A stretch of 64,000 nt of DNA. It comes from an uncultured Dehalococcoidia bacterium (GTDB lineage: Bacteria; Chloroflexota; Dehalococcoidia; Lucifugimonadales; JAAXIE01). A program made the position numbers and the translations under genes. The notes beneath the pieces were generated by a model that worked only from the letters and a program-made list of their open reading frames with translations, was not told the origin of the DNA and ran no database searches. The stretch lies in contig OX638353.1 in assembly GCA_951813255.1 (NCBI GenBank), forward strand, positions 744,001-808,000, read 5' to 3'. Shown here in pieces: positions 23,586-33,443 of this stretch. Position 1 is the first letter of the stretch, and every line of letters starts with the position of its first letter.

Positions 23586-24212
23586 ATGCCGGATGAGATC
23601 GGGCTGTTCGAAGCTATGTACACGCAGAGGGCTCTGCGTTACATCAAGGCTGACCCCATACCCGACGAGCTTGTGAAGAAGGTTATTGAGGCTGGGATCC
23701 GCGCTCCCAACGGAGGCAACCAGCAGCGCTGGGGGTTTGTGGTCATCAAGGACCGTGAGGTGAAACTGAAAGTTGCCGAGAGGTATAAGGACACCGACCG
23801 CCCCGCCCACACGCGGCCAGCCGATGCCTCCTCAGCGCGCAATGACCGCTCCGCCAATTACCTGGCAGAACACCTAGCGGACGTTCCTGTGCTGGTTTTG
23901 TGTTGCGTCCGTCGTCCCGGAGGTGAGGGTACGACCAGCGACATCGGACATGGCGCTTCGATCTATCCCGCGGTGCAGAACATGTTGCTGGCGGCCCGTG
24001 GTTTGGGTCTGGCCAGCGTGTTGACCACCCGCCCGAGGCGCGGCTTTGAGAAGGAGATGAAGGAGTGGGTGGGCGTCCCCGACGAATTCGATACTGCCGC
24101 CCTGCTGCCTTTGGGCTACCCCGCAGATGGTTATAGCTACGGACCCACCACGAGGCGTCCTATGGAAGAGGTAACCTATTTGGAGAGGTGGGGCGAGAAC
24201 TTCCCGTCCTGA
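23586..24212 (+). CDS. Nitroreductase-family flavoprotein
   Basis: A 208-residue FMN protein of the nitroreductase superfamily. N-terminal LFEAMYTQRALRYIKADPIP (FMN-binding Arg/Thr block), AGIRAPNGGNQQRWGFVVIK, and YPAVQNMLLAARGLGLASVL, which is the conserved helix of the family. These use NAD(P)H to reduce nitroaromatics, quinones or flavins. The start at 23586 is backed by GAGGAG; an in-frame upstream extension to 23502 lacks one. It is followed after 45 bp by the ThDP decarboxylase, likely one operon. Confidence 0.85.
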   Translation: MPDEIGLFEAMYTQRALRYIKADPIPDELVKKVIEAGIRAPNGGNQQRWGFVVIKDREVKLKVAERYKDTDRPAHTRPADASSARNDRSANYLAEHLADVPVLVLCCVRRPGGEGTTSDIGHGASIYPAVQNMLLAARGLGLASVLTTRPRRGFEKEMKEWVGVPDEFDTAALLPLGYPADGYSYGPTTRRPMEEVTYLERWGENFPS

Positions 24213-24257
24213 TAGCACCTCCAACGACGAGAGGGCCACGCGAAAGGAGAACCGAAT

Positions 24258-25955
24258 ATGCCGAGGATGACGGGTAAACAGGCGCTGGCGGAAATGCTGC
24301 TGGCCGAAGGAGTGGAGTACATCTTTGGCAACCCGGGGACCAGCGAGACCCCTCTGATGGACGCGCTGCAGGACTACCCGCAACTGCGGTACGTGACGTC
24401 ATTGCAGGAGGCGTCGGCGGTGGGCATGGCCGACGGGTACGCAAGGGCTACGGGCAGGCCTTCATTTGCCAACGTGCACATTGCTGCCGGCTTGGCAAAT
24501 GCTGTCAGCATGCTCTACGACGCCTACCGTGGCGGTACGCCTCTGGTGCTTACTGCAGGCAATTCCGATACCAGAATGCTGCTGACCGATCCCACTCTTA
24601 CCGGCGACCTGGTGGAGATGACCCGCCAGTACACCAAGTGGAGCGCCCAGATTACCCACGCCTCGGAGATTCCGATGGTGGTGCGCCGCGCATTCCGCGA
24701 GGCCATGACGCCTCCTACGGGCCCGGTATTTCTGGCCTTCCCCTGGAATACGATGGACGATGAGGCGGACGTCGACATAACACCCTCGTCCACTGGCTAC
24801 TTTCGCCTGCGCCCCGACCCCGCTGCCGTCGCTGAGGCAGCCCAACTCCTAGCTCGCGCCGAGCGGCCGGTGATGGTTGTCGGCGACCGTGTAGCGCAGT
24901 CCGGTGCGCTCGCTGAGGTAGTCAGGGCTGCGGAACTGGTCGGCGCCAGAGTACACGCCGCCTCAGTTGCTGAGGTCAACTTCCCAACCAGCCATCCTCA
25001 GTACCTGGGTGGCCTGAACCTGAACCGCGGTTCGACCAAAGACCTGTTTGCCGACGCTGACGTGGTGTTGGCGGTTGGCGCGAACATCTTCCAGTCATTC
25101 CTCTACGTCGAGGACCCCTTTCTAGGCCCCAACAGTGCCCTGATACATCTGGATAGCGCCACACAGGAAATCGAGAAGGTGTATCCCACTCGCGTCGGCA
25201 TGACCGCTGACCCCAAGGCTGGTCTGGCCGACCTATGTGATGCCCTTGAGACCCAGATGTCTGGCAGTCAGAAAGAGGCGGCCAAGACCCGTGCGGCAAC
25301 TATCGGCGATGAGAAACAGAAGGGCCGTGAGAGCCTGCGCCGGCGCGCGCAAGCCAACTGGGAAAGCGACCCCATGTCCCCCGAGCGCATGATGTCTGAA
25401 ATGGCCAAGGCCCTGCCTTCGGACGTGGTCATTGCTGATGAGGCGGTAACCTCCCGCCTAGCGATGTTGAGCGCTTTGGAGTTCGATGAACCCGGCAGCC
25501 TGCATGCCATCCAAGGAGGCGGCTTGGGTTGGGCCATGGGTGGCGCCCTTGGCATCAAGCTGGCCCATCCTGACCGGCCTGTTGTGGCCGTGGTGGGCGA
25601 CGGAGCTTCCCTCTACACCATCCAAGCCCTGTGGACGGCGGCGCGGTACAACATCCCGGTCACCTATGTCATCTGCAATAACCGCACCTACAGGATCCTG
25701 AAGCAAAACATGGATATCTACCTGCGGGACATGCTCCAGGACAAGGACCGCGTCAGCGAATATATGGGGATGGACTTCCCGCTGCCGTTGGACGTTGCTG
25801 GAATAGCTCGTGGATTTGGCGTAGAGGGCGTACAGGTGACGAAGCCCGAGGACGTTGCGCCAGCTATGGAGAAGGCCTTGGCATCAGGGAAACCTCAGGT
25901 AGTGGACGTGGTCATCGACAGCGCTCCCTATCCGTGGCCTGCCCCCGTGCGCTAG
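24258..25955 (+). CDS. ThDP-dependent decarboxylase, benzoylformate-decarboxylase-like
   Basis: A 565-residue ThDP enzyme. The N-terminal EYIFGNPGTSETPLMDAL block and E51 in SLQEASAVGMADGYARATGR are typical of benzoylformate decarboxylases. The PP-domain motif is G447-D-G ... N474-N475 (VVGDGASLYTIQALWTAARY). Likely reaction: non-oxidative decarboxylation of an aromatic 2-oxo acid. This fits the surrounding aromatic-catabolism genes (nitroreductase, Rieske, LigB), but the substrate is inferred. Confidence 0.82.
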   Translation: MPRMTGKQALAEMLLAEGVEYIFGNPGTSETPLMDALQDYPQLRYVTSLQEASAVGMADGYARATGRPSFANVHIAAGLANAVSMLYDAYRGGTPLVLTAGNSDTRMLLTDPTLTGDLVEMTRQYTKWSAQITHASEIPMVVRRAFREAMTPPTGPVFLAFPWNTMDDEADVDITPSSTGYFRLRPDPAAVAEAAQLLARAERPVMVVGDRVAQSGALAEVVRAAELVGARVHAASVAEVNFPTSHPQYLGGLNLNRGSTKDLFADADVVLAVGANIFQSFLYVEDPFLGPNSALIHLDSATQEIEKVYPTRVGMTADPKAGLADLCDALETQMSGSQKEAAKTRAATIGDEKQKGRESLRRRAQANWESDPMSPERMMSEMAKALPSDVVIADEAVTSRLAMLSALEFDEPGSLHAIQGGGLGWAMGGALGIKLAHPDRPVVAVVGDGASLYTIQALWTAARYNIPVTYVICNNRTYRILKQNMDIYLRDMLQDKDRVSEYMGMDFPLPLDVAGIARGFGVEGVQVTKPEDVAPAMEKALASGKPQVVDVVIDSAPYPWPAPVR

Positions 25956-25978
25956 GGTTTCGGGCGGAGAACGCCTAG

Positions 25979-27985
25979 TTATTGCCTGAGGTCGACGGTC
26001 GCCACCACTGGGAGGTGGTCGGAGGCTGTTGACCTAGGAATTGACGGGTCACTAAGCGTTAGCCCGGATGAGGCCAGCACGTAGTCTATACGCTCGACCG
26101 GCTCGTAGGACGGGAAAGTAGCCCGCGACTCCACATTCTCCAAGGCGTCAGAGAAACCGGCACGCCAGAACCCCAGCATCTCAGGCCAGTCGGGCTCCGC
26201 GTTCAGATCGGCCAGCACGATGGTCTGTGGGTGGGCGTTCCAGAAGGACAACACCTCCTCGGCTTGGAGCAGGCGCTCCGCTCCCCCGTCTTCGGGGTGG
26301 TGGAAATGGGTCGCGATCACCCGAAGTTCCTGGTTCTCACCCACGTCAAAGTCGGCCCACGTAAACTGCCGCAGCAGAGGCAGGTCTCGTGGAGGCAGGT
26401 CCATCTTTCCCCACTCCGTGACCGGAAAACGCGACAGTATGGCGTTACCCCATGAATGGCCCATGGAAGGGCCGTAGACATAAGGCATATCGAGCCGGTT
26501 GGAGAGCCAAAGCAGCATATCCGCGGAGCCGTTGATCACCCACCCTCGGGAAACCTCCTGCAGTGCGATGATGTCAGCGTCCTCATCCTCAATGACGTCG
26601 GCCAGTTCTTCGAGGTCCAGTTGCCCATCGGTGTTGAAACCGTTGTGCAGGTTGTAGGTCATCACGCGGACGGGGTAACCGTTGCCGGCTTCCTGTTGAG
26701 GAGCCTGCCAGGTTACCAACATGATGACTGGCGCAATGGCGAACAGGGCTGCGAAGGAGGCGGGCTTCCAAGCACCCACGGCAGGCAGCACACTGGCCGG
26801 TCGTGCAACGGAAGCCCTGATGGCGGCCAAGGCGACTATGGCGCCTGCAGCAGGTAGCAGCATGTCCCGGGAGAAGGGCATTTCCAACTCAAGGCTGGCA
26901 TAGTAGCCGAATAGCAGGGCCATCAGCAGCAGCATGCCCACGCCGTAGAAGGCACTGCCGGGTCGTGAGCCGGGCTCCTGGTCTCTATCGTTCCCCCTTG
27001 TCTCACGCCCCTCATCGAAGGCGTGGAAGATCACAATGAGGAGCGCTGAAATAGAAGCCTGCCCTACCATCAGTGCTGCAGCTGCTTGGCTACCCTTCAA
27101 GTCCTGAAACACAAGGGAGGCCGTGAGAAAGATGCCGAAAAGCAGCGCCGGTCCCCACGCCCCGGCAGTGGAGGGTCTGGAGGCCACTATGGCGGCTACG
27201 AGCAATCCTACCAAGTTGCTGACAACCAGCCACAGAAAGGCCACAGGAAGCGTCCATCCCGTGGCAGCCGCGAAGGAAGCGAGGTTCTGGAACACCTGAA
27301 GCTGCAAGAATATGACCGGTCCCAGCGCGAGCCACGGAACGGAACTGCCGATGCCTTGCTGCCCTGTCTCAAGCCCGGCATCCTGTACTCGGTCTGACCC
27401 GAATAGCCTCCCCAACACCAATACGGAGATGATGCAGGTGAACTGTGTCATAAACATGAAGCTGACCGTCCATGTAGGACCTACCCCTGAGCGCCAGAAT
27501 GGCCCCCATGTGTCAAAGGCCCCGGCGATGAAGGTGTCCAAGGCAATGCCCAACAGGACTGCCAAGCCGCAAGTGGCCGTACCGGGGCCGTCTTTGCCCC
27601 GGGCGTGCTCTATGGCCACAGAGAAAAACAGGATAAAGAAGAACGTGCCGGCGACGGTCAGTCCGAGGTCCACCACGGGGTCAATGAACCACATTTGGGC
27701 TAACAATCGCGTCAGGCCCACGCCCCCGGCGGCGATGGCCAAGGTGGTCCGAACGCCGAATGCCCGTGTCAGTGGGTCAGCCTGAAAGGCTGTGCTGAAA
27801 ATGATCAGTGCGAGGATGCCCACCTGTATTGCGTCCCAGCCGTAGCCGTCGCGCAGGACGTATACCAGAAGGGAGAGCATGGCCCGCAGGGTTTCAAACC
27901 CAAAGGCCACCGTGATGGCAAGCAAACCGAAATATGTCCACGCCCGTGGCTGCGGCGAAACCCCTAAAGCTGTGCTCACTGCCAT
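25979..27985 (-). CDS. Membrane protein with C-terminal endonuclease/exonuclease/phosphatase domain (PGAP2IP/CWH43-like)
   Basis: A 668-residue protein. Residues about 1-435 are a multi-spanning membrane region of about a dozen helices. The remaining 230 are an EEP domain with all hallmark motifs: MTYNLHNGFN, IIALQEVSR, THFHHPEDG, LADLNAEPDW and SDHLPVV. The segment DMLLWLSNRLDMPYVYGPS then HSWG resembles eukaryotic PGAP2-interacting protein/CWH43, whose size is also similar. In eukaryotes that protein takes part in GPI lipid remodelling; bacteria lack GPI anchors, so a different lipid or nucleic-acid phosphodiester is the likely target. It converges with the ThDP gene. Confidence 0.78.
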   Translation of the reverse strand: MAVSTALGVSPQPRAWTYFGLLAITVAFGFETLRAMLSLLVYVLRDGYGWDAIQVGILALIIFSTAFQADPLTRAFGVRTTLAIAAGGVGLTRLLAQMWFIDPVVDLGLTVAGTFFFILFFSVAIEHARGKDGPGTATCGLAVLLGIALDTFIAGAFDTWGPFWRSGVGPTWTVSFMFMTQFTCIISVLVLGRLFGSDRVQDAGLETGQQGIGSSVPWLALGPVIFLQLQVFQNLASFAAATGWTLPVAFLWLVVSNLVGLLVAAIVASRPSTAGAWGPALLFGIFLTASLVFQDLKGSQAAAALMVGQASISALLIVIFHAFDEGRETRGNDRDQEPGSRPGSAFYGVGMLLLMALLFGYYASLELEMPFSRDMLLPAAGAIVALAAIRASVARPASVLPAVGAWKPASFAALFAIAPVIMLVTWQAPQQEAGNGYPVRVMTYNLHNGFNTDGQLDLEELADVIEDEDADIIALQEVSRGWVINGSADMLLWLSNRLDMPYVYGPSMGHSWGNAILSRFPVTEWGKMDLPPRDLPLLRQFTWADFDVGENQELRVIATHFHHPEDGGAERLLQAEEVLSFWNAHPQTIVLADLNAEPDWPEMLGFWRAGFSDALENVESRATFPSYEPVERIDYVLASSGLTLSDPSIPRSTASDHLPVVATVDLRQ

Positions 27986-28025
27986 AGGTGCGAAACCATT
28001 GGTCGGTTACTGGTGCTCGGGTGTA

Positions 28026-29189
28026 TCAGGCAGCCGCCGGGACCTCTTCGAAGGCGGGGATGATGTATTTTCCGAAGAGTTCGATGGACTTCATCACCTG
28101 CTCATGGGGAACTGACTCAGTTGCCATGAGGAACTGCACTTCGTCGACCCCTGCTGCTTCGTGCAGCTTGAGAGCCCTGATGCAGGTGTCGGGGTCACCA
28201 GCTACAATAACGCCCCGCTCGCAGAGGGTGTCCGCATCCAGTTCAGCCCACGCCTTCTGAGCCAAGGCGGAGCCCCCAGAGAGATCAAGCTCCTGCTGTG
28301 GCTCGCTGTTCCCGTTCCCGTCTTTTACGTAGCGTGAGAAGTTCTGCGCCAAGTGTTCCGGGACTCCGCCCCAAGCTTTCACCAAAGTCTCGTAGACATT
28401 CACTTGGTCCTGCAGGTAGGGCCGGTCGGGCCCGAAGAAAGTCTTGAGGGATTTCTCTCCCAGTAGGCGGGCCGAGCGATCGTCCTCGCCACAAAACCCC
28501 ACAGCACCGCTAAGCCAGCGGTCGTTGATGAACCCACCGACGGGGTTGGCATTCTGCACGTTCTGCTTGTATTCCTTGATATGGGGTTCCAGCACGGACG
28601 GTGCGCTGACGCCGAGCGCCATGACCCCGATGCCCTTCTCAGCGGCGAGTGCGTAAGTGGCAGGCTGGAGGGCGGCGACCCAAATTGGAGGGTGTGGCTT
28701 CTGGTAGGGCTTGGGCAGCACCTTTCGCGGAGGTACGTTCCAGAAGCGCCCTTCCCACTCGAACATGTCCGATTCCCATATCTTGGGAATCATGGTGAGG
28801 GACTCATCCCACATGTCCCGGGTATTGCGCGGGTCGATCCCAAGGCCGGTTTGTTCATACGGGGCTGACCTCCCGGTGCCGAACTCCACGCGGCCTTGAG
28901 ACAACAGATCGACCATTGCGACGCGCTCGGCCACCCGCACGGGGTGGTGGTAGGGGAGGATGACTACTCCAAAACCCAACCGGATGCGCTTGGTGAGGCG
29001 GCTCAGTGCCCCCAGTATCACTTCGGGGCAGGGAGAGGAGGAGAAGCCGGTCAGGAAATGGTGCTCCACAAACCAGACTGCGGAAAAACCTGCTTCGTCA
29101 GCGGCGACACACTGCTCAATCGTCTCGTCCACTACTTTCTGGTCATCCAAGGTAGGACGCTGCATCTCATAGGCCAGAGATATCTTCAT
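28026..29189 (-). CDS. LLM-class flavin-dependent oxidoreductase
   Basis: A 387-residue luciferase-like TIM-barrel monooxygenase. KISLAYEMQ, AGFSAVWFVEHHFLTGFS, RIRLGFGVVILPYHHPVRVA, VEFGTGRSAP and the C-terminal ESVPHEQVMKSIELFGKYII are diagnostic of the bacterial luciferase-like family. It uses FMNH2 or F420 with O2. Many paralogues of this family are known from SAR202 genomes, where they are proposed to attack recalcitrant compounds. The start is the ATG at 29187-29189, preceded by AAAGGAG; the TTG codon one triplet upstream is rejected. Confidence 0.87.
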   Translation of the reverse strand: MKISLAYEMQRPTLDDQKVVDETIEQCVAADEAGFSAVWFVEHHFLTGFSSSPCPEVILGALSRLTKRIRLGFGVVILPYHHPVRVAERVAMVDLLSQGRVEFGTGRSAPYEQTGLGIDPRNTRDMWDESLTMIPKIWESDMFEWEGRFWNVPPRKVLPKPYQKPHPPIWVAALQPATYALAAEKGIGVMALGVSAPSVLEPHIKEYKQNVQNANPVGGFINDRWLSGAVGFCGEDDRSARLLGEKSLKTFFGPDRPYLQDQVNVYETLVKAWGGVPEHLAQNFSRYVKDGNGNSEPQQELDLSGGSALAQKAWAELDADTLCERGVIVAGDPDTCIRALKLHEAAGVDEVQFLMATESVPHEQVMKSIELFGKYIIPAFEEVPAAA

Positions 29190-29337
29190 CAATCACGCTC
29201 CTTTGGCGCCAAGAACATATGCAACTACCATTGGAAGCGCTGCCCCGAGGTCAACGCACTGGCAGGATGCTAACGCGCCCGCCAGCCGGAAACAAGGGAC
29301 GATGCGAGGGCTAAGGTTCGCAGAGCCTCATGGAACT

Positions 29338-29580
29338 CTAATGGAAGGGACAGGCAAAGAGGAATCCCTTTGACGCCCAGCCTGTGTCTTGATCGGCCGC
29401 CGAAGGGTTCAAGGGCGAGGGAGCTCCGGCTAGAGCCCCCTGCTCGGCCCTGGCGCTGACGATGCCGTCGTACCGACCCTCTATGTCTGCCGATACCGCC
29501 CAGGCACCAAAGAATATGGTGAGGCAGATCGCTATAGCGAGCACCACTACAAATGTCCAAGGTATCTCTCGTATGGTCAT
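29338..29580 (-). CDS. Small single-span membrane protein, hypothetical
   Basis: An 80-residue protein with one membrane helix (IPWTFVVVLAIAICLTIFFG) and a short soluble tail. Its ATG at 29578-29580 is 4 nt after the stop of the MFS transporter gene and AGGA lies upstream, so the two are translationally coupled and it may be an accessory subunit. No family recognised. Confidence 0.55.
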   Translation of the reverse strand: MTIREIPWTFVVVLAIAICLTIFFGAWAVSADIEGRYDGIVSARAEQGALAGAPSPLNPSAADQDTGWASKGFLFACPFH

Positions 29581-29584
29581 GGCA

Positions 29585-30940
29585 TCATCCTGCAGCTGCG
29601 AAGCTGGGTCTCAGTTCGGTCTGTACCGTCTGAGGCAGGCCCCTGAAGTATATCTGTCGAAGCGGAGGTATCAATAGACTGACCAGTACTATAACCAAGA
29701 AGATAAGGCCAGTGGCGGCCAGAATGCGGGGCGCGTCGATCCACGAAAGCTCTGCCAGTATCGGATTCACGAGGTTGAAAGTGGCCATCATACCCATAGT
29801 GTGCCACATGTTGACGCTGGAGATGCGTCCTCTAAGGGCGTCGGGGATGATCTGCTGGATCGTGGCGTGAGTCATAGTCATGAAGCCCGCGGTCGCTCCC
29901 CCTATAGCCGCTGCAGCAAGGACCGCCAAAAGCAGGCTGTTGGAGAAGGCCATGGCTAGGGGAGCGAGTCCGCTGAGGACCCCTAACCAGAATATGAGAG
30001 CGCCACGCTTCCTCTGGTCACGAACGCGAGCCAGAACCACGGTGTTAACAAACACGGCGCCAACACCCACGCCGATCATCATGTACATCGGACCGCTGTA
30101 CAGCGCACGGTCCTCGCTCATGCCCAGTTGCTCTCTGGCGAACAGGGGGAAGAGGGCCTCGAATGCCATGGTCAGCGCGCAATGGGCAACTGCCAGCATG
30201 ATAACGGACAGGACGATGGGGTGGGTGTATGAGTAGTGTATGCCCGCTACCAGGTTATAGAGGACGCTGCGTCCTGCCACCTTCTTGCCGGTGGAGCGTG
30301 TCCTGATGGCGACTAGCTGAAAGCCGCCCAGCAGATACAGTGCTGCTGGAATGAAGAAGACTTCGTCGGTGCCTATGGTTGCGACCAAGGGCACCATGGC
30401 CAGAGCACCGGCAGCCCGCGAGCCCTGTTGCACCGCCTGGTTCAGGGCAATGCCGTTCAGCAGGCCCTCTTTGGGAACCAGGTTGGGGAGAAGGGACTGG
30501 GATGCGGGCATCTGAACAGACCTAGCGCATCCGTTGATGATCGAAAGGCCCAAGAGCCACCAAATGCCTCCCGTCCCATGAATCACCCCGGCCACCACCG
30601 CAATTGCCAAGACTACGGCGGTCAGGAGGTTGGTTACGCAGCATGCCAACAGGAGGGTACGCCTGTCCATGCGGTCTGCCAGGTACCCGCCGATGGGGTT
30701 GAAAGCCAAAGCAGGAATGAGGGCGGCGAAGGTGATGATTCCTATCCAAGTAGCAGAGTCGGTGACTTGGTAGGCGAGGGGACCTCTGGCCACAATCAGG
30801 GCCCAGCCAGCGGACTGAGTGAAGCCCGTAGCGGTCCAGAGGCGTCGGTAGTCGGGGAATGCCAGCGAGGCGAAGTAGCCGGATTTGATGGGTGGGGTTT
30901 CGTTTGTGGAGGGGTCTTCAGTTGCGGATGATGCCGTCAA
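29585..30940 (-). CDS. MFS transporter (MFS_3 type)
   Basis: A 451-residue major facilitator with about 12 hydrophobic spans and the loop 2-3 signature GGYLADRMDRRTLLLACCVT. The N-terminal SLAFPDYRRLWTATGFTQSA is typical of the EntS/DHA3-like family (drug or siderophore efflux). The TTG start at 30938-30940 is preceded by GGAG. Substrate unknown. A second, distant member lies at 60.3-61.5 kb. Confidence 0.85.
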   Translation of the reverse strand: MTASSATEDPSTNETPPIKSGYFASLAFPDYRRLWTATGFTQSAGWALIVARGPLAYQVTDSATWIGIITFAALIPALAFNPIGGYLADRMDRRTLLLACCVTNLLTAVVLAIAVVAGVIHGTGGIWWLLGLSIINGCARSVQMPASQSLLPNLVPKEGLLNGIALNQAVQQGSRAAGALAMVPLVATIGTDEVFFIPAALYLLGGFQLVAIRTRSTGKKVAGRSVLYNLVAGIHYSYTHPIVLSVIMLAVAHCALTMAFEALFPLFAREQLGMSEDRALYSGPMYMMIGVGVGAVFVNTVVLARVRDQRKRGALIFWLGVLSGLAPLAMAFSNSLLLAVLAAAAIGGATAGFMTMTHATIQQIIPDALRGRISSVNMWHTMGMMATFNLVNPILAELSWIDAPRILAATGLIFLVIVLVSLLIPPLRQIYFRGLPQTVQTELRPSFAAAG

Positions 30941-31242
30941 GTGCGTGCTCCATGGCGGCCTCGCGGGTTGAACGTCCCGCTGCTAGACCGCCTGCATACA
31001 TGTACAGGTACAGATTGCAATGGTGCTGAGCATGGCAGAGATTTTACTCCCTTTTCCGCGGATTTGCACGCCTAGAGTCACCACCAGAATCAGAGGGTGC
31101 GCCTCCGGGTCTTTTGACAGGGTGATACTCTGGGGCTATCATCCCTCTGCCCTTCCCCACAGGTGCGGTTGCTCCTTCATTCCGTCCCACACCGCCAAGT
31201 TGTCCGCTGGGTCACGCTGGGCAATGCCTCACTGGGCAATTT
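30941..31242. other. 302-bp divergent spacer
   Basis: The spacer separates the MFS gene (minus) from the surface-protein gene (plus). Besides the promoter at 31114-31142 I see no gene, RNA or clear repeat in it. Confidence 0.6.
31114..31142 (+). promoter_or_regulatory. Near-consensus sigma70 promoter
   Basis: TTGACA (31114-31119), exactly 17 bp, then TATCAT (31137-31142): a perfect -35 and a good -10. It lies about 100 bp upstream of the surface-protein ATG at 31243, implying a leader of about 95 nt. Confidence 0.62.
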
Positions 31243-33354
31243 ATGGAGGTAGCTACAGCGCCTGTGTTCAGGTGGAAACCGATTCCCATTCTCTTGGGAG
31301 TTGCCCTCAGCTTGGCATCGCTCTCGGGAGATGTATCCCTCGCGAATGGACCCCTGCCGGACTTGGTGGTCCACATCGCGGGGCCGCCCTCGGCAGAAGC
31401 CGGTGAGCCCATTGGCGGTCAGGTGACGATTGTGGTCAATAACCTCGGAAGCGTGACTGCGCCGGGTACGACTCCAGATGGAGTCCGGCCAGACCCTGAT
31501 AATCCTGGTTATACGGTAGAGGTGGTCCTTTCGTCTGACCGCCGCGTGCCAATCGCGCCCTCTGTCTATCAGGCAAAGTTTCGTGAGGATGTTCAGCTTA
31601 GTGGGGGCCGCATATCTCGTACCCTGGACGTGGAGCCGCGTTTCGCGCAGACCGTGTGGGAGGCACCGCCCCGTAATGCCGGTGACCTGGAAATCCCCAA
31701 AGATACTGCCACTGGTGCCTACTTCGTATGCGCCATCGTCGACCCAAGGAAGTCCGTAGAAGAGTCGGACGAGAGCAACAACGTCGATTGTGCACCACTG
31801 TCGGTGGTCGGAATTGACCCGCCTACGCCCACACCGGCACCCACGCCCACACCGGCACCCACGCCCACACCGGCACCCACAAGCACGCCCACACTAGCAC
31901 CCACGAGCACACCCACACCGGCACCCACGAGCACGCCCACACTAGCACCCACGAGCACGCCTACACCGGCACCCACGAGCGAGCCCACACCGGGTAGAAC
32001 CCCTCCACAGCTGGCAGAATCGACACCCGACCCTGCCACAAGGTTGAAATCGACCGGCACACGAGAGTTGGCCAATCCCATCACCAGGTTGAGAGTTGTC
32101 GAAGATGCTCCGGACCTTAGAGTGGGCTTGTCCGCCATGCTGGGGGATGCCTTCGCGCCTGTGGACTGGGCCAAGGTGCAGAGCAACGACAACCCGGACT
32201 TAGTTGGGGCATCGCTGGTAAGGCGAGATCTCATCTTGCGGTTCGCTGAGGACGGCCATGGCGCCGGGCAGGTTTTGGTGGAGGGTGTTGACCGGGACGG
32301 TTTTCTCTTCTCCGTGACTCTGTTTATTGAGGTCGAACCGACGAACGATTACCCAGTGGTGGTGGCTCCTATGGGTGAGATGCGCGTCCAGGCTGGCGCC
32401 GCTGATATTCCTTTAGGCCTGTTGGAAGTGTTCGACGACGTTGACCTGCAGTCCAATCACGATCGCCTCACCTTCAGAGTGAACAACGACAACACCTCTC
32501 TGTTGTCTTTCTCTCTGCAGGACTCCGATTTGATCTTGCACCTGCAACCGGATGAATACGGCGTGGCCAACATCACGATCACGGCCACTGACGAGTCGGG
32601 ACATTCGGCGGCGGACACCTTGCTGCTAGTCGTGGAGCCGGCTGAATTGGTCCAACCTGAGGAGGAAGAAGACGGGGCCACTCCTGAAGCGCCTCTGGAA
32701 GAGACGGTTACGGATGGCCCCCAAACGGGCGTGGCCAACCCTTCACTGGCTTCGGAAGAGGCACCTGAGCAGGAAGTGGGGTCTGAGACCGGCAGTTCGG
32801 AGGGCAAAACGTCACATCCTGCTGATTCACAGGACGAGGCTGTTCTTTCGCCTGATGCTGCCCCGGCTGAAGACATGATTGCCACAGATGCTGCAACACT
32901 GGACATAGGCGCCTCTGGCAGTGCCGACGAAGTGGCGCCCGCTGTGGATGCAGTAGATACCGCGGGGACCTCATTTGAGCCAGATACTGCACCTAGGTCG
33001 ACGCCAACTGCAGTGCTTCGGCATCCTTCTCCCACACCTGTAGGCACCCCTACGACCCCGCTGCCGTCGGCTCTTCCGTCAGTAGTCCCTCTACCTGCAT
33101 CCACTAGCGAGCCTGCCGATCCCAGCATTCATACCCCGGTTGTTCTGTCATCTATCTCCAGCGGACTGTCGTTGGTTGTTCCTTCATCGACCCCCACCCC
33201 GTCTCCGCAGCCAAGTGTGGTCAGCCTTACAGCTCCTCCCAGCGACAGTCCGCTGTCTGGCTTGGCGCTCTTTGTAGTAGTGGCGCTAGCTGCCGCCGCT
33301 TGCGTGGGCGTGGTAGTCGTGCTACACCAAATTCGCGGACCAAGAAAAGCCTAG
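31243..33354 (+). CDS. Repeat-rich surface protein with C-terminal membrane anchor
   Basis: A 703-residue exported protein. A hydrophobic N-terminal signal ([17 protein letters not shown]) leads to a CARDB-like beta domain ([12 protein letters not shown] ... [12 protein letters not shown]) at about 38-190, a P/T-rich repeat linker at about 195-250, a cadherin/tandem-type beta region (about 270-470) with [13 protein letters not shown], a long acidic S/T/E-rich stretch, a second P/T/S linker, and a final membrane helix ([20 protein letters not shown]) before RKA. It would be displayed outside the cell, perhaps for adhesion. The start codon has only a weak ribosome-binding site. Confidence 0.75.
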   Translation: MEVATAPVFRWKPIPILLGVALSLASLSGDVSLANGPLPDLVVHIAGPPSAEAGEPIGGQVTIVVNNLGSVTAPGTTPDGVRPDPDNPGYTVEVVLSSDRRVPIAPSVYQAKFREDVQLSGGRISRTLDVEPRFAQTVWEAPPRNAGDLEIPKDTATGAYFVCAIVDPRKSVEESDESNNVDCAPLSVVGIDPPTPTPAPTPTPAPTPTPAPTSTPTLAPTSTPTPAPTSTPTLAPTSTPTPAPTSEPTPGRTPPQLAESTPDPATRLKSTGTRELANPITRLRVVEDAPDLRVGLSAMLGDAFAPVDWAKVQSNDNPDLVGASLVRRDLILRFAEDGHGAGQVLVEGVDRDGFLFSVTLFIEVEPTNDYPVVVAPMGEMRVQAGAADIPLGLLEVFDDVDLQSNHDRLTFRVNNDNTSLLSFSLQDSDLILHLQPDEYGVANITITATDESGHSAADTLLLVVEPAELVQPEEEEDGATPEAPLEETVTDGPQTGVANPSLASEEAPEQEVGSETGSSEGKTSHPADSQDEAVLSPDAAPAEDMIATDAATLDIGASGSADEVAPAVDAVDTAGTSFEPDTAPRSTPTAVLRHPSPTPVGTPTTPLPSALPSVVPLPASTSEPADPSIHTPVVLSSISSGLSLVVPSSTPTPSPQPSVVSLTAPPSDSPLSGLALFVVVALAAAACVGVVVVLHQIRGPRKA
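31824..31994 (+). repeat. Tandem coding repeat, (A-P-T-x-T-P)n
   Basis: Units such as CCCACACCGGCACCCACG recur with small changes (CACACTAGCACCCACGAGC). The unit is 18 bp at the start and becomes longer through an inserted AGCACG. It encodes the [20 protein letters not shown] linker. Such arrays change copy number easily. Confidence 0.85.
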
Positions 33355-33373
33355 CTCGCCTGTCGGGGGAGCG

Positions 33374-33402
33374 TTGTGGGCTCAGTCAAGTCACGCTAGA
33401 AT
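33374..33402 (+). promoter_or_regulatory. Sigma70-like promoter for the Rieske gene
   Basis: TTGTGG (33374-33379), 17-bp spacer, TAGAAT (33397-33402), 41 bp upstream of the ATG at 33444. Pattern match only. Confidence 0.45.
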
Positions 33403-33443
33403 GGGGCCATTGTTGCTGCCAAGGCTTTTGAAGGAGGCGTCGC

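Noticed and set aside
31719..32234. Antisense Val/Gly-rich frame
   Set aside because: Shadow of the P/T tandem coding repeat.
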